64,000 bases of DNA from Chitinophagaceae bacterium PMP191F (GTDB lineage: Bacteria > Bacteroidota > Bacteroidia > Chitinophagales > Chitinophagaceae), in the NCBI GenBank assembly GCA_001302245.1, contig LGYU01000010.1, positions 1 to 64,000 on the forward strand, given 5' to 3'. The notes under the pieces were generated by a model that was not told where the DNA came from, did no database searches, and worked only from the letters and a program-made list of their open reading frames with translations. The position numbers were made by a program, and so were the translations under genes. The number at the start of each line of letters is the position of its first letter. Position 1 is the first letter of the stretch. Positions 45,194 through 56,234 of this stretch are shown one piece after another.

Positions 45194-45604
45194 TTAAGAC
45201 TGTTTGTCGTTGCCGCTTTCCAGCCTGTTCAGTAATTCCCTGATCTCCTCCAGCTCTTTTTTACTTGTTTTTTTGTTTCCCAGCAGTTGCATCATCAGGC
45301 TGGAAGCCGATCCATTGTAAAGCGCATCTACAAACCGGTCCAGCAGCAACCCCTTTGTTTTCTGTTCTTCCGTGGCTGCGCTGTAAATATGTTTCATGCT
45401 GCTTTCATCTCTTTTCAGCAGCCCTTTTTCAAACATGATCTGCATCAGCTTCAATGTAGAGGTGTATTGAACCGCTCTCTTTTGCTCATTTAACTGGTCG
45501 TTTACAAAACGTACTGTTGATGGACCGTTCTTCCACAACACCTGTAGTATTTCCAATTCGGACCGGGTTGGTTCTGCCGGTGTATGACTATTTTGTCGCT
45601 TCAT
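45194..45604 (-). CDS. BlaI/MecI/CopY-family repressor (pair 2)
   Basis: 136 residues. Winged HTH LTRSELEILQVLWKNGPSTV-like segment (TRSELEILQVLWKNG), then YTSTLKLMQIMFEKGLL as the recognition part, then a dimer helix. It represses its own operon until the M56 partner is activated. Its sequence and its upstream palindrome both differ clearly from those of the first pair. Confidence 0.92.
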   Translation of the reverse strand: MKRQNSHTPAEPTRSELEILQVLWKNGPSTVRFVNDQLNEQKRAVQYTSTLKLMQIMFEKGLLKRDESSMKHIYSAATEEQKTKGLLLDRFVDALYNGSASSLMMQLLGNKKTSKKELEEIRELLNRLESGNDKQS

Positions 45605-45622
45605 GTTATTAAAGGTATGAAA

Positions 45623-45638
45623 TTTTTCGTACGAAAAA
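45623..45638 (-). promoter_or_regulatory. Palindromic operator candidate of the second BlaI
   Basis: TTTTTCGTACGAAAAA is a perfect 16-base palindrome centred about 26 bases upstream of the blaI start codon. It is unlike the ACTAA-N4-TTAGT sites of the first pair. Confidence 0.55.
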
Positions 45639-45721
45639 AATCTTATTCTTTTATAAAAAGTAAATTGAATTTAGGCGCTCACGGCACATTTTACAGGCAC
45701 TATCTACTAAAGTGGTTGTAC

Positions 45722-45781
45722 AGCATGCTGAAATGCTTTATATTATCAGTTATAGCATAGTTCAGCATGCTTACCCTGTAA
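45722..45781. repeat. 60-base two-part stem-loop between blaI (pair 2) and holA
   Basis: AGCATGCTGAA at 45722-45732 pairs with TTCAGCATGCT at 45771-45781. A second stem, ATGCT/AGCAT, continues inside it with a two-base bulge. No T run follows on either strand. It may end holA transcripts or shape the upstream part of the blaI promoter. Confidence 0.5.
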
Positions 45782-45846
45782 CAATAAGACAGGGGTGTTG
45801 CCGGAATGTTGCAACGAAAGGAAAGTTATTATGCAGTATATAAGGG

Positions 45847-46845
45847 CTATTGCATCATTTTGGCCACCATTTCTTTCAGCAGCGATGCATCTTCTGTCCC
45901 GGAATCGTTTACCCCAACACTTTTAAGGTTGTACTGGTGTAATAATAACAATGCGGCTTCAATGCCCTGGTATCCGTAGTTGCGGGCTGCCATCAGGTAG
46001 TCTTTTACGAAGTAGGGGTTTACACCGATGTTGGATGCTACACTTTTTTCATCACGGGCATCCTGTCCGAAGATCATGTAAGTTTTACTGAAAAGATTAT
46101 ACAGCGTGGGCAATACCAGTTGAATGGGTGCAGCTTTTGGGTTGGCCTCAAAATAAGCAATGATACGGATGGCTTTGGCAAGATCCTTTGCACCAACAGC
46201 CGATTGCAGCTCAAAGGTGTTATACTCTTTACTGACACCAACATATTTTTCAATATCATCTTCGGTAATGTTCTTTCTGTCGCCCAAGTTCACCAGCACT
46301 TTCTCAATCTCGTTATCAATACGGCTCAGGTCATTACCTATATGATCTACCAGTAACAGCAATGCCTTTTGCGACATGCTGTACCCTTTTGACTTTACCA
46401 GTTCACTTGTCCATTCAGGCAACTGGCTATCGTACATTTTTTTGGTGGAGAGCATTTCACCCTTCTCTTTGAGCAGCTTGGCAAGTTTGCTGCGGCCGTC
46501 TACTTTCTTTTCCTTGTACGAAACTATAAATACAGTGGATGTAAGCGGGTTTTCGATATACGATTCCAGTTTGTCTATATCGCGCATCTGCTGGGCTTCT
46601 TTCAGCAATACCACCTGTCTTTCGGAAAACATGGGGTAACGTCTGCAGGCATTGATTACCGCCGTCCAGTCTGCATCCTTTCCATAAAATACGGTAAGAT
46701 TAAAGCCTGCCTCTGCTTCAGATAGTATATGATGTTCTGCATAACTGACTACCTTGTCAATAAAGAAGTCCTCTTCTCCTTCGAGCCAGTAAACAGGTTT
46801 AAACTGCTTCTTTTTCCACTCTCCGATTATTTTTTCTGCAGACAT
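45847..46845 (-). CDS. holA: DNA polymerase III subunit delta
   Basis: 332 residues. HolA opens the sliding clamp as part of the clamp loader. The N-terminal WLEGEEDFFIDKVVSYAEHH block, the RQVVLLKEAQQMRD strand, and the central LLLVDHIGNDLSRIDNEIEKVLV helix (split) match the family. It appears to stand alone. Confidence 0.92.
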   Translation of the reverse strand: MSAEKIIGEWKKKQFKPVYWLEGEEDFFIDKVVSYAEHHILSEAEAGFNLTVFYGKDADWTAVINACRRYPMFSERQVVLLKEAQQMRDIDKLESYIENPLTSTVFIVSYKEKKVDGRSKLAKLLKEKGEMLSTKKMYDSQLPEWTSELVKSKGYSMSQKALLLLVDHIGNDLSRIDNEIEKVLVNLGDRKNITEDDIEKYVGVSKEYNTFELQSAVGAKDLAKAIRIIAYFEANPKAAPIQLVLPTLYNLFSKTYMIFGQDARDEKSVASNIGVNPYFVKDYLMAARNYGYQGIEAALLLLHQYNLKSVGVNDSGTEDASLLKEMVAKMMQ

Positions 46846-47066
46846 TGTACTGATGCAATAGTTAAAATTCCGGCAATATTACGCTAAAACCAAGGCATAA
46901 TAATATACAATTATACACAGTTTTGCAGCAATAAAACATTGTCTCTCAGCGTTTTTACCTGTTGGGGTTAAAATGGTTTAATAATTTCTGGCATGGTTTT
47001 GGAAAAACGCTATGTCAGATACTGAAATTCATTTATTAACTCCTTTTTAAAAACAATATAACTATT

Positions 47067-48044
47067 ATGAGTACTACCAACTATCCATCAGCAAGCCCTC
47101 AGAGCCAACCTCCGAAAAGGGATTCTAAAAACCTGATCATTGGTTTATTAGCAGTAGGTATTCTTGGAACATGGGGATACTTCCTGTGGGATAAGAACAA
47201 ATCTGACCAGCAAATTACTCAGTTGCAAACGCAATATGTAGCAGTTGATTCTTCAAAGAATGAATTGCAGAAAAGCTATGACGCTTCTTTGACACGTCTG
47301 GATTCACTGACCGGTTTCAACAATGAACTGGAAGGTAAACTGACTGAGCGTAACAGCGAGATCAATAAATTAAAAGGCCAGATTGGCAGCATTCTGAAAA
47401 AACAAAAACTTACAGATGCTGAAAAGAAACAAGCTCAGGCTTTAATTGCTGAACTGAATGAAAAGATCAGCAACCTGGAGCAGGAAGTTGCACGTTTAAC
47501 AGCAGAAAATCAGCAATTGACAACTGACAAAACTCAGTTGACCCAGGATAAAGAAAAACTGACAAATGATCTGCAGACCACTACTACCCAGAAACAAGAT
47601 CTGGAGAAGAAAGTAGACATCGCTTCTACCCTGAATGCTTCTAACATTAACATTACTCCTGTTGATGAAAGAAAAGGTGGCAAAGAGAAAGTTACTACTA
47701 CAGCCAAAAGAGTAGATAAACTGGTGATCACACTGGATGTAGAAAATCGTATCGCTCCTACCGGTAATGCTGATATCTATGTAGCTATTACTGGTCCTGA
47801 TGGCAAACCCATTCAGGTTGAATCACTGGGTTCTGGTACATTCACTACCCGTGAGGATGGTGACAAACCTTTCACTTACAAAGTACCTGTAGAAATTGAA
47901 ACAGGTAAAACACGCCACGTTGAGTTTGCATGGAAACCCGGAAGTGCTTTCCAGAAAGGTACCTACAAAATTGAAGTATATCACAATGGCTTCAAAATTG
48001 GTCAGGCAACCCGCGAACTGAAAAAAGGTGGGCTGTTCAGCTAA
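47067..48044 (+). CDS. Membrane-anchored coiled-coil protein of unknown function
   Basis: 325 residues, a recurrent Bacteroidota arrangement but with no known role. A short cytosolic N-terminus and one membrane helix (about 24-40, LIIGLLAVGILGTWGYFLW) lead to a long coiled coil (about 45-190, heptads such as KISNLEQEVARLTAENQQL). The last ~110 residues form a beta-rich domain (LVITLDVENRIAPTGNADI) outside the membrane. It may be an envelope spacer or scaffold. A strong terminator follows. Confidence 0.65.
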   Translation: MSTTNYPSASPQSQPPKRDSKNLIIGLLAVGILGTWGYFLWDKNKSDQQITQLQTQYVAVDSSKNELQKSYDASLTRLDSLTGFNNELEGKLTERNSEINKLKGQIGSILKKQKLTDAEKKQAQALIAELNEKISNLEQEVARLTAENQQLTTDKTQLTQDKEKLTNDLQTTTTQKQDLEKKVDIASTLNASNINITPVDERKGGKEKVTTTAKRVDKLVITLDVENRIAPTGNADIYVAITGPDGKPIQVESLGSGTFTTREDGDKPFTYKVPVEIETGKTRHVEFAWKPGSAFQKGTYKIEVYHNGFKIGQATRELKKGGLFS

Positions 48045-48064
48045 TTAAAAACAACCAATATTAT

Positions 48065-48096
48065 AAAAAAGCCGCCTATTAATGGGCGGCTTTTTT
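48065..48096 (+). terminator. Terminator after the coiled-coil protein
   Basis: AAAAAAGCCGCC and GGCGGCTTTTTT pair around eight bases. It starts 21 bases past the stop codon. Confidence 0.85.
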
Positions 48097-48100
48097 AATG

Positions 48101-48316
48101 TTCAGATTTACCGATTGATTAATGTGCGACTACTTATGTGTAATATACGTGTGAACTTGTCAATTAGTAATTGTGCTAATTCGTTGGATGTAATGTGCTT
48201 TTTAATTTTCATTAAGAAAAGGAAATGCTCCTTTTTGATAAAAAACAGGTGTGCTATTCACCAGACGTACAGCACAGAAGTGCATTTTCAAATCCGCACA
48301 TTGACAAATCGGCACA
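48101..48316. repeat. Decayed Bacteroidota-type intergenic word repeats
   Basis: Contains TCAATTAGTAATTGTGCTAA-like words and CAAATCCGCACATTGACAAA-like words, which echo across the tract. No gene seen between the converging neighbours. Confidence 0.45.
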
Positions 48317-51300
48317 TTAAAGTATCGCTCTTATCGCAGCCCTTCCCACATGCACCATACGACTGTTTCCAGGCTTACGGCCTTCGTACTGGATACTCAT
48401 TTCAAGATTTCCCGATAGCCTTTTGGTAAGATCAAGACTCCACAGGTAGTTGCGTCCGGGTGAAAGACCATCCAACATAATGTATGCGGAAGTAGTATTT
48501 ATATTCAATACACTGTCCTGCGATTTGAAACTGATATTGCTGAATGTGAATTTTCCCAGTATTGAAGTGCTTTGCAAAATGTTATATTTGGCTTCGGAAC
48601 TGATGGCGTGTGACTGGTATTTTTCATGGCTGCCCAATTCATTATTCTTGTCTGTAAACTTGTAGGCCGCCAGTACCCTGAAATTGATACCGCGCGTAAA
48701 TGTGATCTTGGGCTCCAGCGACCGCTGGTTGACCTTGTAATTGCGGTTGTCAAACTTTTCACTGGAGGTAGACAAACGGTTGTACCCCATTTTACCGGTT
48801 AGTTCCAGTGCCAGCGTACGGCTCAGGTTCAGCCTGCTTCTTACACTCCAGTCGGTAATAGTATATGTTTCGTATCCGTAGGTAAGTAATGATTTGCTGC
48901 TGTTGCGGGTATTGTTGATATCGAGTCCCCATTTGGTACTGAAACGATTAAAGGAAAGTGTATTGACAAATACGGAAGATAAAGTGAGCAGTGACGTATC
49001 ATTTACCGCGCCTTTGAACGGGTTCAGTTCTACCAGCCCTTTTGATATTTCTTTTTTTGTTACCTGTAATGATGACTGTGCATTGAACTTACCCAGGAAG
49101 CGTACAAAGCTGCCACTGGTATTAGGGTTGTACAATGACCGCGGATTTAATGCCAGGCTATAGTTAAAAGTATTGTAGCTGGCTTTTACATACTGATTGG
49201 TAGGTGTAAAGATGCGCAAGTACTTAGCCTGATCCTGGAACAATGCCACTTCAAACTCATTCAACTGTTGTATACCGTCGTGGTTGTAATCTATCCAGGT
49301 GTATACCCCCTGCCCTGCCGGTACTTCCAGGTAAGAAAAATCTCTTTTCTGTTCCTGTCCTGCACCTGCCTCGTACAATACATTGCCTGTCAGCAAACCA
49401 TTCCATTCGTTTATCTGGTATTCGGCACGCGCCAGCAGGCTTTCTTCCGCTTTCTGACTGGTAACAGAGCTATCCAGTACCTTCAGGTTGCGGTAGGTAC
49501 CGGTAAAACGGAACTGGTGATGCGGATTTTTCATCAGGCTTACCGACATATTCACGTTCTGGCTTCTGTCTGAACGCACCAGGTCTTTGCCCAGCGGGTA
49601 CGCATTGGTGCGGGTAAACCAGATAAGATTCCAGTTATTGGGTTTCTGCATATTTGACCTTAATGCTACTTGCAGGTTGCTGAATGAAAAGCTTTGTGCT
49701 GCAATGGTATCTGTTAATTTATTCCTGATCTCATTGTGCTCTACCGTATAGGTACCTGCCAGTGTGTAGTTTCTCAACCGGGGAAAAACCTTCTGTACGT
49801 CGAGCGTTGGCCGGAGAAAATAGCCTTTCTCTGTAATACTGTTCACATTGGTAAGACTGATATTGTTATTGAAGCGCCAGTTGCCCAGTGCCTGCTGCTG
49901 GGTAAATGTATTTCTGAATCCATTGTACACATTGCCCCTGCTGTAATGGGTAAACTGGTATCGTAACGAATTACTTTTTTCATCTACCAACTGAACCCCG
50001 GCATTTACAATGGTTTCATCGCGGGTAGTATCTGTGGAAGCCAATCCCCAATCGCGGGTAAATTCCACATTGCGCAGTCTTTCCAGGGGTTTAAACCGTG
50101 CCTGTACATATTCATATCCCAGGTCGGATACCAGTTTCAGCTTTTTCTGTCCTTTTAATGGCCGGACATCATGCACCTGCACTTTTGCCGCATATCCTTT
50201 GTCGTTACTCTTGTCCAGTTTTGAAAAGGTATTGACATCATAATTGCTCATGGCCCCATCTACAGAAACGGATGTTTTACTGGTAATATTATAATCCATG
50301 CCCACATTGAGTACCTGTTGTTTTTTAGGCGTTACCAGGAAAATGGCAGCAGCATACTGCCCCTGTTTTTTACCGCTTACAGGTTCTACCCAACGGTATA
50401 CTTTTCCATTGGCTCCGTTCAGGTCCAGTACATAATCACCATTGCCTACGCCCACATCAATAAACGATAAAGTATAACGTGCACTATCTGGGTTGGTGGA
50501 ATATACAAATACTGAATCGTGTGTAAGACCGTTGTTGTACAGCGTATCTATTTTTTTGTACATGATCTTACCGGCAGAAAACGTGTCAAGCACGGCACTG
50601 GGATATAGAGCCTGGCTGATATTATCACCAATGGTTCCCAGGAATCTTTTCTGTTCAGCATCCAGCGTCTGGTTAATGGGCGAGCTTTTGGCATCCGCAT
50701 TACTGAACCACGCCAGCCTGAGTTTGGCTTTATTATTAAAGTTGGTCTCGTTGCTGAGATAGATATTGGAGTTGAGATAGTTCCTGTCGGAATATTCAAA
50801 TTCAACCTGTATACGTTTGTCTTTGGTGATCATTCTTCTGGCCGTGAATGTAATTTCTGCCGTATTGTAGTTGATCACATAGTCCTGGTCCTCGCCACGC
50901 TGCACAAGTTCGCCATCAATGTATACACGTTCGGTATTGGCCAGTACAATAAAATAGAGTTCATTATTAGCACCTTGTAAACGGTAAGGTCCCTGGTTGC
51001 CTTCCTGCGGAGCGAGTATGTTGCGGGTAAATTTTCCCTTGGCAATAGAACCACTGGCCAGCGTTTTGTTGGATATTTTATCCGAGATCTGCGAAGTGGT
51101 TTCAAATGCAATGCCCTGCAAGCGTTTATAGAAACTGAGGAAATAGCTTTGTTGCTGACGAAGGTCAATATCTCCCAGGCTCAGTTGCCAGGTCTTCTTT
51201 TTGAATTGTAAAAAAATGCGGTCAAATTCATTGAGCTGTTGAGTGGTACCATCAGGTTGTATGGGAATATTATTGTCTGTAATGGCAGCCATAATCTCAA

Positions 51301-51877
51301 TACTATCTGCCAGGTAGCCACTCAGCTGCAGGTTAAGGTTGGAGGTGACCACCGCATCCTGGCTGTTGCCGAACGAAATGGCACGACCAAAACTACCGTT
51401 GTAGGAAATATTGCCAAAATTGAAAAAGCTCTCTTCACGCGTTGTTTGTCCAAAGTCAGGAATATAGGGCTGCCCGGCAAAATTGTTCATAATGCTGTCG
51501 TACTTCATTCTGCCTACGGGCGCATTCAGTTTGCGGGGAAACACACGGTATACCACCAGTACACTGTCTGCCAGGGGCTTTCGTTTCCAGGTGATCGACG
51601 CATTTACGGCGTCTATTATATACAGGCTATCTGGTATTCCTACTACCCTGAATGTGGAGGGAACAATACTGAATGAATCGAGCTGTGTGCGGCCATTGCC
51701 GGTGGCTATCATTTTCCGGCGCTGATTGGACAAAGGTTTTACTGGCTGAGGGTTTTGCGCAGTAACCGTCAGCAATACTGATACAAACACTGTAAATAGT
51801 ATCAGGGTTTTCCCAATCAACAAACCTGGTATTTCATGGTACAATTCCTTCTTTTCAACGTTCTGTGCCGCATTCAT
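48317..51877 (-). CDS. Very large outer-membrane beta-barrel protein of unknown function
   Basis: 1186 residues. A signal segment near 20-41 (LLIGKTLILFTVFVSVLLTVTA) leads to an Ig-like start and then hundreds of residues of alternating beta strands. A block GEDQDYVINYNTAEITFTAR recurs in surface proteins of the phylum. It ends with YEGRKPGNSRMVHVGRAAIR, a C-terminus seen in other uncharacterised Bacteroidota outer-membrane proteins. It resembles a large translocon- or SprA-like barrel in style only. It is monocistronic. Function unknown. Confidence 0.7.
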   Translation of the reverse strand: MNAAQNVEKKELYHEIPGLLIGKTLILFTVFVSVLLTVTAQNPQPVKPLSNQRRKMIATGNGRTQLDSFSIVPSTFRVVGIPDSLYIIDAVNASITWKRKPLADSVLVVYRVFPRKLNAPVGRMKYDSIMNNFAGQPYIPDFGQTTREESFFNFGNISYNGSFGRAISFGNSQDAVVTSNLNLQLSGYLADSIEIMAAITDNNIPIQPDGTTQQLNEFDRIFLQFKKKTWQLSLGDIDLRQQQSYFLSFYKRLQGIAFETTSQISDKISNKTLASGSIAKGKFTRNILAPQEGNQGPYRLQGANNELYFIVLANTERVYIDGELVQRGEDQDYVINYNTAEITFTARRMITKDKRIQVEFEYSDRNYLNSNIYLSNETNFNNKAKLRLAWFSNADAKSSPINQTLDAEQKRFLGTIGDNISQALYPSAVLDTFSAGKIMYKKIDTLYNNGLTHDSVFVYSTNPDSARYTLSFIDVGVGNGDYVLDLNGANGKVYRWVEPVSGKKQGQYAAAIFLVTPKKQQVLNVGMDYNITSKTSVSVDGAMSNYDVNTFSKLDKSNDKGYAAKVQVHDVRPLKGQKKLKLVSDLGYEYVQARFKPLERLRNVEFTRDWGLASTDTTRDETIVNAGVQLVDEKSNSLRYQFTHYSRGNVYNGFRNTFTQQQALGNWRFNNNISLTNVNSITEKGYFLRPTLDVQKVFPRLRNYTLAGTYTVEHNEIRNKLTDTIAAQSFSFSNLQVALRSNMQKPNNWNLIWFTRTNAYPLGKDLVRSDRSQNVNMSVSLMKNPHHQFRFTGTYRNLKVLDSSVTSQKAEESLLARAEYQINEWNGLLTGNVLYEAGAGQEQKRDFSYLEVPAGQGVYTWIDYNHDGIQQLNEFEVALFQDQAKYLRIFTPTNQYVKASYNTFNYSLALNPRSLYNPNTSGSFVRFLGKFNAQSSLQVTKKEISKGLVELNPFKGAVNDTSLLTLSSVFVNTLSFNRFSTKWGLDINNTRNSSKSLLTYGYETYTITDWSVRSRLNLSRTLALELTGKMGYNRLSTSSEKFDNRNYKVNQRSLEPKITFTRGINFRVLAAYKFTDKNNELGSHEKYQSHAISSEAKYNILQSTSILGKFTFSNISFKSQDSVLNINTTSAYIMLDGLSPGRNYLWSLDLTKRLSGNLEMSIQYEGRKPGNSRMVHVGRAAIRAIL

Positions 51878-52088
51878 TGAAAAGATGCTGCATATTAAAA
51901 TTGCTAATCTTTACGTTTTTACACTGATTCAGGCGGCTTTTTATTAGCGCTTAAAGTTATGATTTATTGTACTATATGACATTTTTATAGACAGAACAGC
52001 GCCTCCGGACCTATAGTTGGACAATTATACATTTTATTAACAAGCGGGCTGCAACATCCAGCGTACAATCAGTGTCAAAAACTGAATT

Positions 52089-52904
52089 ATGAGAAAAACA
52101 CTACTCACTTTATCCCTCTGGTTATTCTTTTTAACCAGTTGTACTCAGTATGCTTATTATCATAGTCCTGTGGCAGTTAATACCAACAGCTATAAAAGCA
52201 TCCCCTTACAAAGCGATGATAAAAAATCGGCACTGTATGCCAGCGGGGTTTTTACCACCGGCGGCGCCAATGAAAACCTGCGTGATAATTTCAATGCCGC
52301 TATAGGTTCGGTACATCACAGTCATAATTTTGGCATGTTCCAGGGTTATTACGGTGTAACCGGCATGCTGGGACAATATAAGGTGGATGATTATGCGCGC
52401 CAGACCGGCCAACGCTACAGGAACCTCAACCTGAACGATTCTGTTATCAATTCCATGGCAGGTAGTAAGTCATTTGGCTCGTGGGGCGCCATGGGAGGCA
52501 TCAATATAGTAACTCCTTTTGGCAATAAACATGAATGGCGTATTATCGGTGCCGAATTTTCCTGGAACCGTGAGTTTGGTGAATACCTGAACTTCCGCAC
52601 CAAACTACCCGATACAGCGGCCAATATTATTGACCGCCACCGCGATCACATGACCATTTCGATCAGTACCGACCTGGTGTTTCACCTGAAACGCGGTTCT
52701 ATTGGTTATAAAGCTGCGGCAGTACTTGGTACCCAGCGATTATATGAATATAATAAAGACAGGATCAGCAGCAGGTATCAACCAGCCTATTTCTCCAATA
52801 CTTTCCACGTTACTATCCAGAAGTTCACAGGCTTCTGGCAGGTCAATGTTGGCAATCACTCACTATCTACCCAACTGGGACTTAATTACAAGCTTACGCG
52901 GTAA
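52089..52904 (+). CDS. Envelope lipoprotein, copy A of a tandem pair
   Basis: 271 residues. The signal segment LSLWLFFLTSC ends in a lipobox Cys, giving a probable lipoprotein. The body is beta-rich and contains NSYKSIPL, IGSVHHSHNFG, GMFQGYYG, SWNREFGEYLNFR, DRHRD and a closing GFWQVNVG ... STQLGLNYKL. The downstream paralog shares all these blocks in order. The fold is probably a small barrel or sandwich. No function is known. Confidence 0.65.
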   Translation: MRKTLLTLSLWLFFLTSCTQYAYYHSPVAVNTNSYKSIPLQSDDKKSALYASGVFTTGGANENLRDNFNAAIGSVHHSHNFGMFQGYYGVTGMLGQYKVDDYARQTGQRYRNLNLNDSVINSMAGSKSFGSWGAMGGINIVTPFGNKHEWRIIGAEFSWNREFGEYLNFRTKLPDTAANIIDRHRDHMTISISTDLVFHLKRGSIGYKAAAVLGTQRLYEYNKDRISSRYQPAYFSNTFHVTIQKFTGFWQVNVGNHSLSTQLGLNYKLTR

Positions 52905-53052
52905 AGTTTTTGCAGGTCTTTAATAAATGCTATCGTCCATCAACACAGGGCTAATTGTATCACTGCAATATTGTTGTCATTAGAATAAATTACATACATT
53001 CCCTGTTCGGCCTGGTTTTACAGGCATATTTTAAATATATCTGTTTACATCT

Positions 53053-53835
53053 ATGAACATCCGATTAGCCGTAGTGGCAATTGCCGCTCTACCATTGTAC
53101 AGTTGTGTGCACAGCACGTATCTGCAAAGCCCTATGCATACCAACAGCAATAGTTATAAAGCAATTCCATTGCACAGCGAAGAAGTGAAATCTGCTACGT
53201 ATGTCAGCGGCATGCTTACCTCAGGATCCAGTAATTCCAGTTTACGTGATCTTAATCTTGGTTTTATCGGCTCTGTACACCGCAGCCATAATATTGGAAA
53301 TTTCCAGGGATTTTATGGTGCTACAGGTGCGGTGGGCAATTATCATGTAGATCGTGATTATTTCCTGGGCGTTTATGATAGTTTGTTCAACCGCAATGGC
53401 AGTAATAAGTTTTACAGTGCCTGGGGATTTAATGGCGGTATCAATTATGTTTTGCCTTTGCGCAATGGAGGCGAATGGCGTGTTTTTGGTACTGCGGTTT
53501 CATGGACCCGTGAGTTTGGCGATTACCTGAGCTTCAGAAGAAAAATACTGGATTCCGTGGTGAACGCAGTCGATCGTCACCGCGATTTTACCACCCTTGC
53601 TTTCCACTCTGAATTTGTATTCCGCATCCGTAAAAAAGGATCACTGGGATACAAATTCGGTTATGTTACTTCTTTAACCAGCCTGCGAGATGAGCGGACA
53701 CCATACTTTAACACTACACCGGGATATTTTTCGCAGACGCTGCATTTTACACGAAACCATATTACCGGTTTCTGGCAAACGAATTTTGGATATTACGCCA
53801 TCAGTTCACAGCTTGGTGTAAGCTACAGGTTCTAG
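53053..53835 (+). CDS. Envelope lipoprotein, copy B of a tandem pair
   Basis: 260 residues. The signal segment VAIAALPLYSC ends in a lipobox Cys. It shares with copy A the blocks NSYKAIPL, IGSVHRSHNIG, GNFQGFYG, SWTREFGDYLSFR, DRHRD and the last GFWQTNFG ... SSQLGVSYRF. The two are clearly duplicates that have diverged. They lie 148 bases apart and may be read together or separately. Confidence 0.65.
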   Translation: MNIRLAVVAIAALPLYSCVHSTYLQSPMHTNSNSYKAIPLHSEEVKSATYVSGMLTSGSSNSSLRDLNLGFIGSVHRSHNIGNFQGFYGATGAVGNYHVDRDYFLGVYDSLFNRNGSNKFYSAWGFNGGINYVLPLRNGGEWRVFGTAVSWTREFGDYLSFRRKILDSVVNAVDRHRDFTTLAFHSEFVFRIRKKGSLGYKFGYVTSLTSLRDERTPYFNTTPGYFSQTLHFTRNHITGFWQTNFGYYAISSQLGVSYRF

Positions 53836-53842
53836 GCATACT

Positions 53843-53890
53843 TAAAAAAAATCCGGGTGTCAGGCTGTTTATCACAACCCGGCACCCGGA
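53843..53890 (-). terminator. Terminator of the ABC-F gene
   Basis: TCCGGGTG and CACCCGGA pair over a longer loop that can fold further. On the minus strand a run of eight T follows. The two adjacent genes converge here. Confidence 0.75.
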
Positions 53891-53908
53891 AAAATAAAAT
53901 GTTTATCG

Positions 53909-55594
<1,686 letters not shown>

Positions 55595-55627
55595 TTAAAA
55601 GCTCATTATCATTTGTTAACCAATATA

Positions 55628-56110
55628 TTATAAAGTAGTTAATAAATATTCCAGATCAAGCGGATCTGTAACCATCACAATATGACCGTTTGCATCCAAT
55701 GGCCATTCTTCCTGCGGTCTGTCCCAATATAGCTCCACTCCATTGCCGTCAGGATCATCCAGGTACAATGCCTGCGAAACCCCATGATCTGCCGAGCCGG
55801 TTAACGGGTATTCCGCATCCTGTAAACGCTTTAGCATCACTGCCAGATCACGTCGTGTAGGGTACAGGATCGCTGTATGGAACAATCCGGCTGCCCTGCG
55901 TGGCGCAGGCGGCGCATTTTTGCTGTACCAGGTGTTGAGACCTATATGGTGATGATACCCTCCGGCTGAAAGAAATACCGCCTGCGTTCCATAACGCTGT
56001 GTTATTTCAAAACCCAGTATACCCTGGTAAAACGATAATGCCTTGTCTAGGTCAGCCACTTTCAGGTGTACATGACCGATACGTGTTTGCGGAGGTACTA
56101 CGTAATCCAT
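55628..56110 (-). CDS. VOC-family (glyoxalase/dioxygenase fold) protein
   Basis: 160 residues. IGHVHLKVADLDKALSFYQGILGFE is the typical first half; SQALYLDDPDGNGVELYW near residue 110 ends the second. Histidine at HVHL and the late Glu of GVELY are metal ligands. It resembles catechol-2,3-dioxygenase-like members, but the substrate is unknown. It is a single gene before the sdh terminator. Confidence 0.88.
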   Translation of the reverse strand: MDYVVPPQTRIGHVHLKVADLDKALSFYQGILGFEITQRYGTQAVFLSAGGYHHHIGLNTWYSKNAPPAPRRAAGLFHTAILYPTRRDLAVMLKRLQDAEYPLTGSADHGVSQALYLDDPDGNGVELYWDRPQEEWPLDANGHIVMVTDPLDLEYLLTTL

Positions 56111-56183
56111 AATCTATTTTTTAAGAGTCGTAACAAATGTTGTTTGATAAATGTAAGCATTTCCCCAGGCTGTTGTAAGGCAA

Positions 56184-56210
56184 TAAAAAAGCCCTGCTGT
56201 TGGCAGGGCT
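56184..56210 (-). terminator. Terminator of the sdh operon
   Basis: AGCCCTGC and GCAGGGCT pair around five bases, followed on the minus strand by a T run. It lies 25 bases past the sdhB stop. Confidence 0.85.
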
Positions 56211-56234
56211 TTATATCGTTACTATAATCTTTTT

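Noticed and set aside
35581-45604. Beta-lactam resistance locus
   Set aside because: Both BlaI/BlaR1-like pairs lack a penicillin-binding sensor domain and no beta-lactamase gene is present in the window.
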